From JABDMH01 sp050298535 (GTDB lineage: Bacteria > Bacteroidota > Bacteroidia > Chitinophagales > Saprospiraceae): a stretch of DNA of 64,000 bases. Under the pieces are notes generated by a model. That model was not told the origin of the DNA and did no database searches. It saw only the letters and a program-made list of their open reading frames with translations. The translations under genes were made by a program, and so were the position numbers. How positions within the stretch are numbered: the stretch's first letter is position 1; the number at the start of each line of letters is the position of its first letter. The stretch is from contig JBNKUI010000022.1 in assembly GCA_050298535.1 (NCBI GenBank), positions 1 to 64,000 on the forward strand, given 5' to 3'. This document shows, piece after piece, positions 52,966 through 63,400 of this stretch.

Positions 52966-54981
52966 TCAGAATTTGACCACCGACTGGGACCAATTTCCTA
53001 TTCGAATAAAATACATACCTGGAGACCAGGTGGAAGTATCAATATAGATATCACCAAAATGATTTGAAATAGGAATCTCACGCATCATAATTCCTGTCGA
53101 GGAAAAGATCTCAATTTTATTATTAATATTTTTCAGAACCTCCGGTATGCTCTTGATGCTAAGATGATCCTTCACCGGGTTAGGATATAAGACTATATCA
53201 AATCTATCCGGTAGCTCCTCCGTCGGAGTGGTCATTTCTTCAGCCGGAGCATACACCCTCAGGTTGCGCCAATATCCTCGCATGGGACGTGGACCACAAT
53301 TACACCACAGAACAAAGGATCGATCATTGTTGGTATCCAGGATAACGGTGTCACGCAAGATCTCCTGACGGTCAACATACATTTTCAGAATTCGGGATGT
53401 GGTATCGTAAGAAACCGCAATTTCATACCATCGATCATATTTGAATTTTACATGCTGACCTTTGACTTCATTCCAAAAATTGTAATTCAGACCAAAGGTT
53501 TGGGATGCCTGATAAATCACCGGAGAGACCCATCGCGAACTCTGCCCTGCCACAAATAGGGTGCGTTTATCACCGGCTGGATTATCTATGATGGAATCTA
53601 ATTTAACATCCATTGAAATATAGAAATTGTGGACATCCATTTCATGTAAAATGGTCTGGATTTGGTTGAAGGTATCCTGATCATAAAGACCCGCTCCGAA
53701 TAATCCTTTATTTTCTACAAGTGGTACATTTATCACCGTTAAATCTGGATGCGTTTGAAGACTGTCTCCCAACCCAGAAGTCATGGGATAGTAGGATAGG
53801 AGTTCGAGGTCTGTGGGTGGAGGGATTAGATCGACTATGCAGCTTTGAAGACTATCCTGGCTATCTGTCACAACAGCACTATAGGTTCCAATTACTAGCC
53901 CTTCTATTCGTAGCATATTGGAGTCAAGTGCATAGTCCTGTGATCCCTTGGAGGTGGTGAAAGTCAGTTGATAACCGGGTTTCCCACCTTCTACTTTATA
54001 GATGATACTTCCGTCAGATGACGATGAATCGAAAGGATGTCGCTCCACCTCACAGCTGAGCTGCATTGGAGGAAGTTTGAATACAACAATCTCCGTATTA
54101 CAGGACATGTTTACTCCAAGCTGGTCGGTGACAATGACCTCATATGAACCGGCTGCCAGACTGTCGATGCTGACAGTACCTTCTACATTGAGCGTATTAA
54201 TGGTGTCAGAGTCCAAGAGGATTTGAACGACATAGGGACCTTCCCCATCCTTTATTTCAATCTCGATACCTCCATCAAAAGATGCTTCATTGGAGGCATC
54301 TCTAATGCTATGGCACTGGACATTGAGTGGTTCAGCGCTCATATTGAGACTGTCCGGCCCATACACCCTAAAATTTCGCCACAGTCCCCGCATGGCATGC
54401 GGTCCGCAAAAGCAATCTAATTTGAAGTTTCGGTCATTTCCGTGTACAAGATCAAAAGTGGCACTCGCTACCTCATTACCATCAATAAACATTCTACCTG
54501 ATTGCTTGCCGCGTTCGTAGGTAATGAGTACGCTGTACCATGTTCCGTAGTCAAAGTCAACGCGTTCGCCAGCCTGAAATGAATTATTGTATCCGAAGTG
54601 GAGCTGCTTTGTGACCTGATTGTATCGCACTGACAACCATCGTCGTCCGGAGCCTCCAACAATCACCGTTCTATTTAGAGAATCGTCCGGGATAGAATCA
54701 ATTAAAAAATCCAACGAGAATGCCAGATCATCCAAATCCAGCGCTGGAAAGAATCCTTGAATATTATTGGCGGTATCAGAAAATGAGTTTGCACCATCGG
54801 AATAGAGGCCGGTGTCCCGGACCTCTATTTCGGTAATAGTGAGGGGATTCTGTTGTGCTGTGATGTCCAACAGGTCTCCTTGCAAGGGATAATGAGCCAA
54901 TAATTTTCGATTTTCTGTTTGTGCCTGTATGTGGTAAGACAGAATAAAACAGATGAAGAGTGTGAGTATTCTTGATGCCAT
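52966..54981 (-). CDS. Secreted protein with two LamG-like domains, SprB-type repeats and T9SS type A sorting domain
   Basis: 671 residues. Signal peptide MASRILTLFICFILSYHIQAQ. Concanavalin-like/LamG domains at about 25-215 and 395-575 share the same plan (LLAHYPLQGDLLD / LLSYYPMTSGLGD; FCGPHAMRGLWRNFRVY / NCGPRPMRGYWRNLRVY), so one probably arose by duplication. Between them lie two SprB-like repeats (SFDGGIEIEIKDGEGPY, SSDGSIIYKVEGGKPGY). The tail after FDIVLYPNPVKDHLSI is a type A sorting domain. Likely a surface glycan-binding or adhesive protein; no catalytic motif seen. Confidence 0.87.
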   Translation of the reverse strand: MASRILTLFICFILSYHIQAQTENRKLLAHYPLQGDLLDITAQQNPLTITEIEVRDTGLYSDGANSFSDTANNIQGFFPALDLDDLAFSLDFLIDSIPDDSLNRTVIVGGSGRRWLSVRYNQVTKQLHFGYNNSFQAGERVDFDYGTWYSVLITYERGKQSGRMFIDGNEVASATFDLVHGNDRNFKLDCFCGPHAMRGLWRNFRVYGPDSLNMSAEPLNVQCHSIRDASNEASFDGGIEIEIKDGEGPYVVQILLDSDTINTLNVEGTVSIDSLAAGSYEVIVTDQLGVNMSCNTEIVVFKLPPMQLSCEVERHPFDSSSSDGSIIYKVEGGKPGYQLTFTTSKGSQDYALDSNMLRIEGLVIGTYSAVVTDSQDSLQSCIVDLIPPPTDLELLSYYPMTSGLGDSLQTHPDLTVINVPLVENKGLFGAGLYDQDTFNQIQTILHEMDVHNFYISMDVKLDSIIDNPAGDKRTLFVAGQSSRWVSPVIYQASQTFGLNYNFWNEVKGQHVKFKYDRWYEIAVSYDTTSRILKMYVDRQEILRDTVILDTNNDRSFVLWCNCGPRPMRGYWRNLRVYAPAEEMTTPTEELPDRFDIVLYPNPVKDHLSIKSIPEVLKNINNKIEIFSSTGIMMREIPISNHFGDIYIDTSTWSPGMYFIRIGNWSQSVVKF

Positions 54982-55047
54982 GCAATGTCAATTGTTGGTG
55001 AAAAGGTTAGCGACCTTTATCCATTGATTGCACGAATCAAATAAAGG

Positions 55048-56139
55048 TTACCCCATGCCAGCTGCCTGAATCAGAGCTTTAATATATCCAAAACCAAATG
55101 CGAACGCCTGTCTGCCATTAGGATCGTCGGGGTGTCTTGGCATATGATCTGGCATGACCATGTAGGGGTATTCTACTTCTTGTAGAGTCTTTATAATCCG
55201 AAACATATTCATATCCCCATTATCGGGATAGACTTCCATAAAGTCATCTCTTTTTCCGATTATATTTCTAAAATGAATATTAAATATCTTTTTTCGGGTT
55301 CCGAAATATCGAATGACTTCGTGAATTTCTTCATCGGGGTTTTGTAGCATTTCTGCCGCAGTACCCAGACAAAGATTAAATCCATGGAAGGGACTTTCCT
55401 GTATTTTTTCAAATTGCTTCAGGCCCTCTACCGTACCTAATACCCGATTGATGCCCTGGAAGCCCTCAGGTGGTACGCCGGGATCATGGGGATGACATGC
55501 AGCCCGAATTTTATACTCTTCACACACTGGAATCACGCGCTCCAAAAAATAGGTTATGCGCTCCCACGCCTCGTCGGCTGAGACTCTTCCTGCCCGTGTG
55601 AGTGGGGGTTCAGCAGTTGCTTCACTCAATTTCCAGGTGCTATATGTCGACCCACCGCGACCCGGTGTTCCTTCTGTCCGCAAAACACCCAAGAGACTCA
55701 TATTGTATTTAAATGCTGGAATGCCAGCCTTGGCACAATGCATCGTCATGATATTGATGTGCTCAATATCCCGATCTCTTTCCGGGTCATCTGCCAGCAT
55801 GATGGCCCCCCTTTTTTCTCGGTCAATATGACTGGACGGTAAGAATGGCAAAGCAACCATATCTAGCGTTATTCCGTGCTCTTCACATAGGTCTCTAGTT
55901 TTCTCCAGATCTTCAACGGTCCAGTATCCTCGATCTCCTGGATGAGGTGGATATCCACAGATATGATCCACACCATGTCTCTTGAAATACTGAAGTAATT
56001 CCGGATTTGTCGGTGATCGCTGAGTGCCCACATACATTTTTATGGGTTTATTGGAGAGATTGCTTCCAATTTGACCATGCGAACTTGACATCGCTAATGC
56101 ACTAAGGGCGGAGGCCTCTATAAATTTTCTTCGCTTCAT
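55048..56139 (-). CDS. Mannonate dehydratase-like TIM-barrel protein with export signal
   Basis: 363 residues. N-terminal MKRRKFIEASALSALAMSSS looks like a twin-arginine or Sec signal of the kind found on Bacteroidota sugar-catabolism proteins. The barrel is UxuA-like: KRHGVDHICGYPPHPGDRGY, GITLDMVALPFLPSSH, CHPHDPGVP and NIHFRNIIGKRDDFMEVYPDNG. The last two hold His/Asp residues expected for the metal. UxuA removes water from D-mannonate in glucuronate breakdown; an exported version would act in the periplasm, so a related isomerase activity is also possible. Confidence 0.78.
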   Translation of the reverse strand: MKRRKFIEASALSALAMSSSHGQIGSNLSNKPIKMYVGTQRSPTNPELLQYFKRHGVDHICGYPPHPGDRGYWTVEDLEKTRDLCEEHGITLDMVALPFLPSSHIDREKRGAIMLADDPERDRDIEHINIMTMHCAKAGIPAFKYNMSLLGVLRTEGTPGRGGSTYSTWKLSEATAEPPLTRAGRVSADEAWERITYFLERVIPVCEEYKIRAACHPHDPGVPPEGFQGINRVLGTVEGLKQFEKIQESPFHGFNLCLGTAAEMLQNPDEEIHEVIRYFGTRKKIFNIHFRNIIGKRDDFMEVYPDNGDMNMFRIIKTLQEVEYPYMVMPDHMPRHPDDPNGRQAFAFGFGYIKALIQAAGMG

Positions 56140-56312
56140 AACAGGGGATTTAGCATGTATAAAGGTGAATTTTTACAAATCATAAATTCACTTCTATTGT
56201 GTGAAGTCTGTATGCAGTTTTAAGTTAAGGTTATATCCCTGAAATGGAAAACAGAGTCAGCTTTTACTGGAAGTACGCTTGCTAAATCACTTTCTCTCTT
56301 TAGCCCAGGCGT

Positions 56313-57773
56313 TTAAAAAGGTCCCTTCTCCAGGATCCTGGTTGCATCTTTTGACGCTCCCGGTGTCTTTCCTCTGACTCCATGAGATTTTGTTTTTATA
56401 TATCCTGGTTCTAAAGTATACCAGTCTGGAGTCAATTCCCCGGGTGTGCTATCACCCGTGGCAGAAATCCACTCATCGAGTATTGTACGAAGTGTTTCTA
56501 ATTGATCTTGATGGGATGCATGTGCAGCCAGGCTGTTAAATTGCTCGGGATCCGTATTACAATCAAACAATTCCTCCTCGGGTCGGGGCAGGATGAATAT
56601 TTCACCTTGCTTTTCGGAAATTAGATCTTGTTCTTTTAATTTGACCAGTGCCTCGTGTGCTGGACTCCCAATGGCATCGGCGGGACCCATCAGGGGTTTA
56701 TGAATTCGAGAATTTCGGATGTACATGAACTCTTTATCACGGACCATCCTTTCATGCGCTTCATAGTCATGCCAATTATGCTCGGCAAAGACATAGTTTC
56801 TGAACGCCTGTTTTGGATCCTGAATTAAGGTAGAAAATGAATTTCCCTGAATCCCCGGGGATAAATCAACTCCCGCAACTTCTAGTATCGTTGGGGCTAT
56901 ATCAATGGCACTGACAAGGCTGCTGCAATTTTGATTTTTCATCGCAACTGCTGGCCAGTGAACAATAAAAGGTGTTTTCATCCCACGATCATTGACCCGA
57001 GTTTTACTGTGTGGAAATGGCCTGCCGTTATCCGCCATGATGATGATGAGCGTATTGTCCAGGACTTTCTGCGACTCTAACTCATCGATCACCTCACCTA
57101 TAAAGTGATCGAAGCGATATACCTCATCGTAATACTTCGCCAGATCATTTTTAGTCTCTAGATCATTACTCAAATAGGCAGGGACAATGATTTCCCCTGG
57201 ATCGTGCGTACCTGAAAATTCATTAGGCCCCCAGGCTCGATGTGCGTCAATGGCTGCAAACCACATGAAAAATGGTTTGTCTTTGGGCCTTTCTCTCACA
57301 GATTGTACCCACTGCAGTTCTCCACCATCTCCAAAAGTCTTCCCATCATCGTACATCACATCAAATGATCGTCGGGCATAAGGACCCATATGAAATTTTC
57401 CAGCTTGTACGGAGTAGTATCCCTTTTCTCGCAGTAATTCCGGGAAGCCAACCATATAGTCGGGTGGTGTCTGATGCAATTCGGGAGCTCCCGTATTATG
57501 TGGGTATCGTCCGGTAAGGATGCTGTTTCTGCTGGGACTACAGGAGGATGCTGTCAGATAAAAATTGCGGAACTTCAATCCGTTTTTGGCAAGTCGATCA
57601 ATATTGGGTGTCTTGACATTTTTATTTCCATAGCAACCAAAATCATCCCAGCTTATATCATCTCCGATGAAAACTATAATATTGGGTTTTTCAACCTGAG
57701 TAATATCTTTCGTCGTCCGGCAACAAACAAATGCAAACAGCGTGAGAAAAACAAAATATCGAGCCACAGTCAC
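56313..57773 (-). CDS. Sulfatase, formylglycine-dependent (heparan N-sulfatase/S1-like), lipoprotein
   Basis: 486 residues; GTG start at 57773 with a lipoprotein-like signal (FVFLTLFAFVCC). Metal site NIIVFIGDDISWDDFGCYG; catalytic ASSCSPSRNSILTGRYP, in which Cys of C-x-P-S-R is converted to formylglycine; VQAGKFHMG; LIIIMADNGRPFPHSK. The layout is that of N-sulfoglucosamine sulfohydrolase and related arylsulfatases (sulfatase family S1). It would remove sulfate from polysaccharide at the cell surface or in the periplasm. A maturase (anSME or FGE) is not in the window. Downstream lies the mannonate-dehydratase-like gene on the same strand. Confidence 0.9.
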   Translation of the reverse strand: MTVARYFVFLTLFAFVCCRTTKDITQVEKPNIIVFIGDDISWDDFGCYGNKNVKTPNIDRLAKNGLKFRNFYLTASSCSPSRNSILTGRYPHNTGAPELHQTPPDYMVGFPELLREKGYYSVQAGKFHMGPYARRSFDVMYDDGKTFGDGGELQWVQSVRERPKDKPFFMWFAAIDAHRAWGPNEFSGTHDPGEIIVPAYLSNDLETKNDLAKYYDEVYRFDHFIGEVIDELESQKVLDNTLIIIMADNGRPFPHSKTRVNDRGMKTPFIVHWPAVAMKNQNCSSLVSAIDIAPTILEVAGVDLSPGIQGNSFSTLIQDPKQAFRNYVFAEHNWHDYEAHERMVRDKEFMYIRNSRIHKPLMGPADAIGSPAHEALVKLKEQDLISEKQGEIFILPRPEEELFDCNTDPEQFNSLAAHASHQDQLETLRTILDEWISATGDSTPGELTPDWYTLEPGYIKTKSHGVRGKTPGASKDATRILEKGPF

Positions 57774-57823
57774 GTTTTTAGAAAGGTAATAAAAGTAAGC
57801 TAAGAATAGGAGGCTGGCGACCG

Positions 57824-58528
57824 CTAGTATGCTATCTTTATTTCGATCCCATGTTCATCCTTTGCATTTTCATCGGATAGAAATTTTAATTCGTCATGTA
57901 TAGCCAGCTTATTGACGAGGCAGAGGCAGATGGCGTCTATAATATCATCCCGACGTACCCGTTTTCTGGTTGTGCTGCTAAGAATATTTTGATAGAGATC
58001 TTTTATAGATGATTCATAATTGCCTAGTATCCTGAGTCGCTGTCTCTGTCCTTCGATTGAGGATTTTTTTGAAAGTAGAGTTTTGCCATTATTCAGAGAC
58101 TTAAAACATAACTCCGGGTGACTTTCATAGATCTTAAGAGCTTTTTTGGGTGTATTAATTAGGTATGTATCGATCTGTTTGATTTTCTCCATGAGATAAA
58201 GTGACTGAATGGATAGACTCTTGCCCGTCATTTGCTTGTTTATATGCCGGGCTTCGTCAAATTGTGATGCATAGATAGCATCTCTAACGGGTACGTTAAA
58301 TACGGTGGAGCCTCTTCCTGGGAGCTGCCACCTTAGTTTTTGATCTATCGTTCTAGGATATCCGGGCGATGCCAGACCAATAGGCATATCAACTAGAATG
58401 CGATCTACCGTGTGATTTGTAGAGAGTAATTTTTTAAAGCCGCTGTATATCTGATGATAAAACGTACCGGAATCATATGTGATCATCAACCATCCTGCGG
58501 GACAACCATCTACTCCGGCTACTTTCAT
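57824..58528 (-). CDS. DUF429 family protein (RNase H-like nuclease fold)
   Basis: 234 residues, the usual DUF429 length. The start MKVAGVDGCPAGW is the family signature; RILVDMPIGLA supplies an Asp in a second strand, and RRDDIIDAICLCL a third acidic patch. The fold resembles RNase H-like nucleases, but the activity is not known. It ends just before the sulfatase start and starts 4 bases after the DUF4174 stop, so the two probably share a transcript. Confidence 0.85.
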   Translation of the reverse strand: MKVAGVDGCPAGWLMITYDSGTFYHQIYSGFKKLLSTNHTVDRILVDMPIGLASPGYPRTIDQKLRWQLPGRGSTVFNVPVRDAIYASQFDEARHINKQMTGKSLSIQSLYLMEKIKQIDTYLINTPKKALKIYESHPELCFKSLNNGKTLLSKKSSIEGQRQRLRILGNYESSIKDLYQNILSSTTRKRVRRDDIIDAICLCLVNKLAIHDELKFLSDENAKDEHGIEIKIAY

Positions 58529-58531
58529 GAT

Positions 58532-58969
58532 TTACTGATTTCGGGTTCGAAGCTCACTGCGTCGCATCGGCATGGCATCGATGGTGCTAAATAGTTCATC
58601 CAACGATAAAACCTCACTCTGATTTATTTTGATGCCGCCGTCAAGACCAATTAGTATTACATTGAAATTATTCTCTGAATCTTTAAAGGCTTCAAAGGTA
58701 TCGGATCCGTGTACCCATTCATTTGAGTTGATCCCCTTGCGATATGCACTCCCATTAATAGAATAGACAACTAGTTTTCGATCCTCTAGCTCTTCTTCGT
58801 CACTTTTCAATATTTCAATTTGCTTTTTCAGGAGATGACCACCCTCCTCATCTGCGAAAATTATTAGGACCCGATCCTGCCATTTATGTGTAGAAATATC
58901 TTGTGATAATAGGTTAGCATGGATCGTTAATGCTGACACGAAGAGCAAGATTGTTTTTATCATTATCAT
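58532..58969 (-). CDS. DUF4174 domain-containing exported protein
   Basis: 145 residues. Signal peptide (ILLFVSALTIHANLLSQ). The domain HKWQDRVLIIFADEEG, KLVVYSING and NVILIGLDGGIKIN follows the thioredoxin-like outline of DUF4174 (strand, GLDGG-type turn), but there is no CxxC motif. It would act in the periplasm; function unknown. It precedes DUF429 on the minus strand. Confidence 0.83.
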   Translation of the reverse strand: MIMIKTILLFVSALTIHANLLSQDISTHKWQDRVLIIFADEEGGHLLKKQIEILKSDEEELEDRKLVVYSINGSAYRKGINSNEWVHGSDTFEAFKDSENNFNVILIGLDGGIKINQSEVLSLDELFSTIDAMPMRRSELRTRNQ

Positions 58970-59207
58970 AAATATTTAACAGGGGAGTTGGAGATTGGTT
59001 CGGTTTTATAGTTTTTTGGTATGTGCTCTGTCCCTGTTATACGCGCTGCTTAGATAAAAGGGGAATCACTGGTGATTATACCATGAGGTTGCCGAATAGA
59101 GGAATTTATACTATCCGGATTTCTGGTGATTTTCCACGCACTTTATATTAATAATTCCGGAGACAAAGAAAAACTATTCAAGGTCGATCCATGTATGTCA
59201 TCAAATA

Positions 59208-60389
59208 CTATAGCTTTAGTTTTATACCCCAGCGAGTCATCAGGCCACCGATCCAGACTATAAATACTGCAAACACTATGGCTCTTAGAAAACCCAGAGC
59301 TCCTGCGCCGAGTGGATCAGGCCAAATTCCATATCCCACGATCGCATAGAATATGGATGGCAGGATATAACACAGCAATGGATTTTCTCCAGCAGGTTGT
59401 AGGAAACCAGCCCATGATTTCCACCCTCTCACATCCGTAATCCAATAAATGACTCCAAATATAACGGTACATATAGCAGCAGAATATAAACCCCATGCCG
59501 GTGTGGCTGCAATTTTTGATATGCCCCCAAAGTCAGTACTAACATATCCGAGTCCGAATAGTATCAAAGCATACACCAGCAAGACAATTAATACCTGGCG
59601 CCAGGATGTATCCGTGGGATTTCTTTTTAAGATCATGGACGCAGCGGTGCCTGTCATGACAATCAAGGTATGTGTCAGATGCATGATTTGTCCTTCGAAC
59701 CATGATGCAATAGAATTTCCAGCAAACCAACCTCCCAGTAACAGGATTTCAACAGACCACAAAATCAAAATGATGACAAAAATAGAAATGGAGTTCTGTC
59801 TGAAGGGTACATAGAATAGCATTGAAATCAGATACGCCCAACCGATCAAGCCCAGAATACCCCACCAGCTAGTGGTCATACCCAGGGGGTCGTTTGGAGT
59901 TCCTTTTCTAAAGGTGAAGTATAGAACCAGTAATATCAATATACCTAGACTTTGTAAGGCTCGGAACCATGTCTTGTTCCCCTCAACAGCTGGATATCGG
60001 TTCCAGATTAGAATGATGGCCAGATAAAGGGCAATGGACCAAAGCGAGTGTGGAATTAGGTTGAGGCTGTCATTCATCTCTGCACTGTTCACCATATATA
60101 CACCCATGATGAGTAAACTAAATGTCCGAATAAGGGTGTGTATAGTGAGATCGGTATAACTGTGTCCTTTTTCCAGACGCCGTTCGACAGCCCAGGGGAT
60201 GGCCATTCCTACAATAAACAAGAAGGCAGGAAAAACTACATCTACGAAGGTCATGCCGTCCACGTCAGCCGGCACATGTTTCATCCAATCTGGAATGGCG
60301 CGAACTCCCGCCAGGTCATTGACAAATATCATCATGAAAATGGTAAAGCCCCTGAAGATATCAATTGAATAGATCCTGCCAGATTTCAT
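59208..60389 (-). CDS. DUF5009 / heparan-alpha-glucosaminide N-acetyltransferase-like membrane protein
   Basis: 393 residues with about ten membrane segments. The N-terminus has the family signature RIYSIDIFRGFTIFMMIFVND, then VVFPAFLFIVGMAIPWAVE and a PLLCYILPSIFYAI region. Human HGSNAT acetylates the glucosamine amine of heparan sulfate in the lysosome; bacterial relatives are thought to acetylate envelope glycans or sugars. It sits near the N-sulfatase-like gene, which suggests a shared polysaccharide, but the link is contextual only. The 238-base gap 58970-59207 shows nothing. Divergent from the fusion gene. Confidence 0.84.
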   Translation of the reverse strand: MKSGRIYSIDIFRGFTIFMMIFVNDLAGVRAIPDWMKHVPADVDGMTFVDVVFPAFLFIVGMAIPWAVERRLEKGHSYTDLTIHTLIRTFSLLIMGVYMVNSAEMNDSLNLIPHSLWSIALYLAIILIWNRYPAVEGNKTWFRALQSLGILILLVLYFTFRKGTPNDPLGMTTSWWGILGLIGWAYLISMLFYVPFRQNSISIFVIILILWSVEILLLGGWFAGNSIASWFEGQIMHLTHTLIVMTGTAASMILKRNPTDTSWRQVLIVLLVYALILFGLGYVSTDFGGISKIAATPAWGLYSAAICTVIFGVIYWITDVRGWKSWAGFLQPAGENPLLCYILPSIFYAIVGYGIWPDPLGAGALGFLRAIVFAVFIVWIGGLMTRWGIKLKL

Positions 60390-60452
60390 AGTGCCCGCTT
60401 TAGTAGTGAAAATAGTAAAGAATTGCCTTTATTTATTGGGAGAAAACGAAGA

Positions 60453-63400
60453 TTGGATTTGGAGTATCAGACACTTAAGGTGAGCGGGCAAGAAGCACTT
60501 AAAATAGCAGATGATCTTTATGACATAAAGGGGGAGGTTCGACCTTTACCGGGTGAAATAGATTTCAATTTTAAACTGTCGGATGGGAAGCACGACTATA
60601 TTCTAAAAATTAGCCGACCGGGATATAATCCAGATTATGTAAGATTTCAGATCTCGCTGCTACAATTTTTGGAGAAAGGAGCGGATTATCAAATACCGGC
60701 AGTGATTCTCAGTAAGAAAGGAGCAACAGATGAAATTTATGTTGATGCTCAGGGTAACAGGAGAAACGTCAGATTACTGAACTGGATCGATGGGAGACCC
60801 TGGGGTACTGTGACACCAAAGCAATTACCCTTATACTATAACCTCGGTTTGGCGGCTGGCAGGATTACCAAAACACTCGAGTCGTTTGATCACCCGGGTG
60901 CACACCGAACATTTGAATGGGACCTTGCTCAGGCAGAATGGACCCACGCATATTGGCACCTGTTTCAGGATGAAGAATTACAATTGCTCGATCATTTTCG
61001 GGAAAAATATGAAAAACTGAAGGTGTATCCGACACTTCGAAGATCAGTAATTCACAATGATGTAAATGATAATAATATTCTTGTCACTGTCGAAGATCGA
61101 AATCCTGATATAGCCGCGATCATTGACTATGGCGATGCTGTCTATACACATACGATAAACGACCTCGCGGTAGCTATTGCATATGCTCTGGCAGACGCTA
61201 CAGATCCCCTGCAATGCGCATCCAATATAGTGCAAGGATATCACGAAAGCTTTCCACTAGTAGATGAAGAACTTGCCTGTCTATATACGCTCATCGGAAT
61301 GCGGATGGTCATTAGTGTAACTAAATCTGCCATAAATGAGAAAGAGGAACCAGAAAATAAATATTTACAGATCAGTGATCAGGCTGCCTGGAGGGTATTG
61401 CGATTATGGAGTCAAATACCTGAAAATTTAGCATATTATTTTTTTAGGGAGGCTTGCGGAATGATACCGCATCCTAAGGAAAATGATTTTCGGACCTGGT
61501 GTGCACGAAACAGATGCAGAATATCAGACTTATTTCCTAAAAGTGGCAAATCGGGTGTGCAGCTAGTGGATATGAGCGTTGGGTCATCCTGGCTGGGTCA
61601 TTCTGAGGAATTTAATGATTTTGATTTAGTAAAGTACAAACTATCAAAATTAGACAATGCAAGACCGGATGCGGTCCCCTCTGGGGGATATTTGGAAGTC
61701 CGACCTTTTTATTCTACTGATGCCTACCATGCCGAATTGGGCAAAAGTCGAACTACCCATCTGGGAGTTGATTTTTGGTTGAAAGCCGGCACTCCCGTAC
61801 ATGCTGTCTTGCCCGGTACAGTATTCTCTGTACATGATAATAGTCAGGCAAAGGATTATGGCCCCACACTTATTTTGTCCCATGATATGGGGAAAGGTAA
61901 TTCCTTTTTCACCTTGTATGGGCACCTGAGTCGATCTTCTTTGACACTTTTGAAGCCAGGCCAGGAGATTAAAAAAGGAGATCTCATTGGATATCTGGGC
62001 CATGAGGAGGAGAATGGAAATTGGGTTCCTCATTTACATTTTCAATTGATTCTGGATATGTTTGAAAATACAAACGATTTTCCCGGTGTGATGTATCCTG
62101 ATGAAATAAAAGTCTGGAAGAGTATCTGTCCCGACCCTAATTTACTTTTTAAAGAAGGAGCACTTGAAGAAATCGCCCAAAATGAGGTGCAGTACATTAG
62201 AAATTATCGGGAGCAGCATCTGGGTAAAAGCCTTAGTCTTTCTTATGAGAAGCCACTGCATATTGTAAGGGGAGCAGATGTTTTTTTAATAAATGCAAGA
62301 GGTCAAAGATTTCTGGATACGGTAAATAATGTAGCGCATGTGGGTCATGAGAATTACCGTGTAGTAAAAGCAGGTCAACAACAGATGGCCCTATTAAACA
62401 CAAATACAAGATATCTGCATCCGCTGATTAATAATTTGACAGAAAAACTTCTTTCCAAATGTCCTCCATCTCTTTCTGTCGTGCATTATGTGAATTCCGG
62501 TAGTGAGGCCAATGAACTGGCATTGCGAATGGCGGAGGTGTACTCGGGCACAAAAAATGTGCTGGCTGTTGAAGTAGGATATCATGGAAATACCAATCGA
62601 TGTATCGATGTCAGCTCTTACAAATTTGAAGGTCCAGGTGGTAAAGGTAGATCTGAACAGACATTTATTTTACCCTTGCCGGATACCTTTCGCGGTAAAT
62701 TTTATGGGACAGGGGCGGATCAACTATATGCTGAGGATGCAGGGGATGAAATCGACAGACTTCATGATAATAAAAAGAAAATAGGGGCATTTCTTTGTGA
62801 GTCTATTCTGAGCTGTGGTGGACAAATGATGTTGCCACAAAACTATCTCCGAAATATATATCAAAAAATACGAAAGAACGGTGGTCTGTGTATAGCCGAT
62901 GAAGTGCAGGTTGGTTTGGGCCGTGTCGGTAGCCATTTTTGGGGATTTGAATTGTATGATGTTGTACCGGATATCATTACAGTAGGCAAACCTTTTGGCA
63001 ATGGACATCCCGTTGCAGCTGTAATCTGTACCCGGGAGGTAGCCGAAGCATTTAATAATGGTATGGAATACTTCAATACTTTTGGAGGTAATCCCGTATC
63101 ATGTGCCATCGCACTAGAAGTGTTGCAGACAATTGATGATCAGAATTTGCAACAAAATGCCCGGATTGTGGGGGAATATTTTAAAAAACAGTTGATGAGT
63201 CTTCAGCAGCAATATCCTATTATTGGTGATGTACGGGGTGCCGGTTTATTTCTGGGCTTGGAATTAAATGATCAAAGTAGAAATCCACTTGCGGAAGGGG
63301 CTTCTTACCTCAGTAATCGTATGAGGGAGCAACATGTACTTACCAGTACGGATGGAAGGGATCATAATGTTATTAAAATAAAACCACCTTTGACCTTTAC

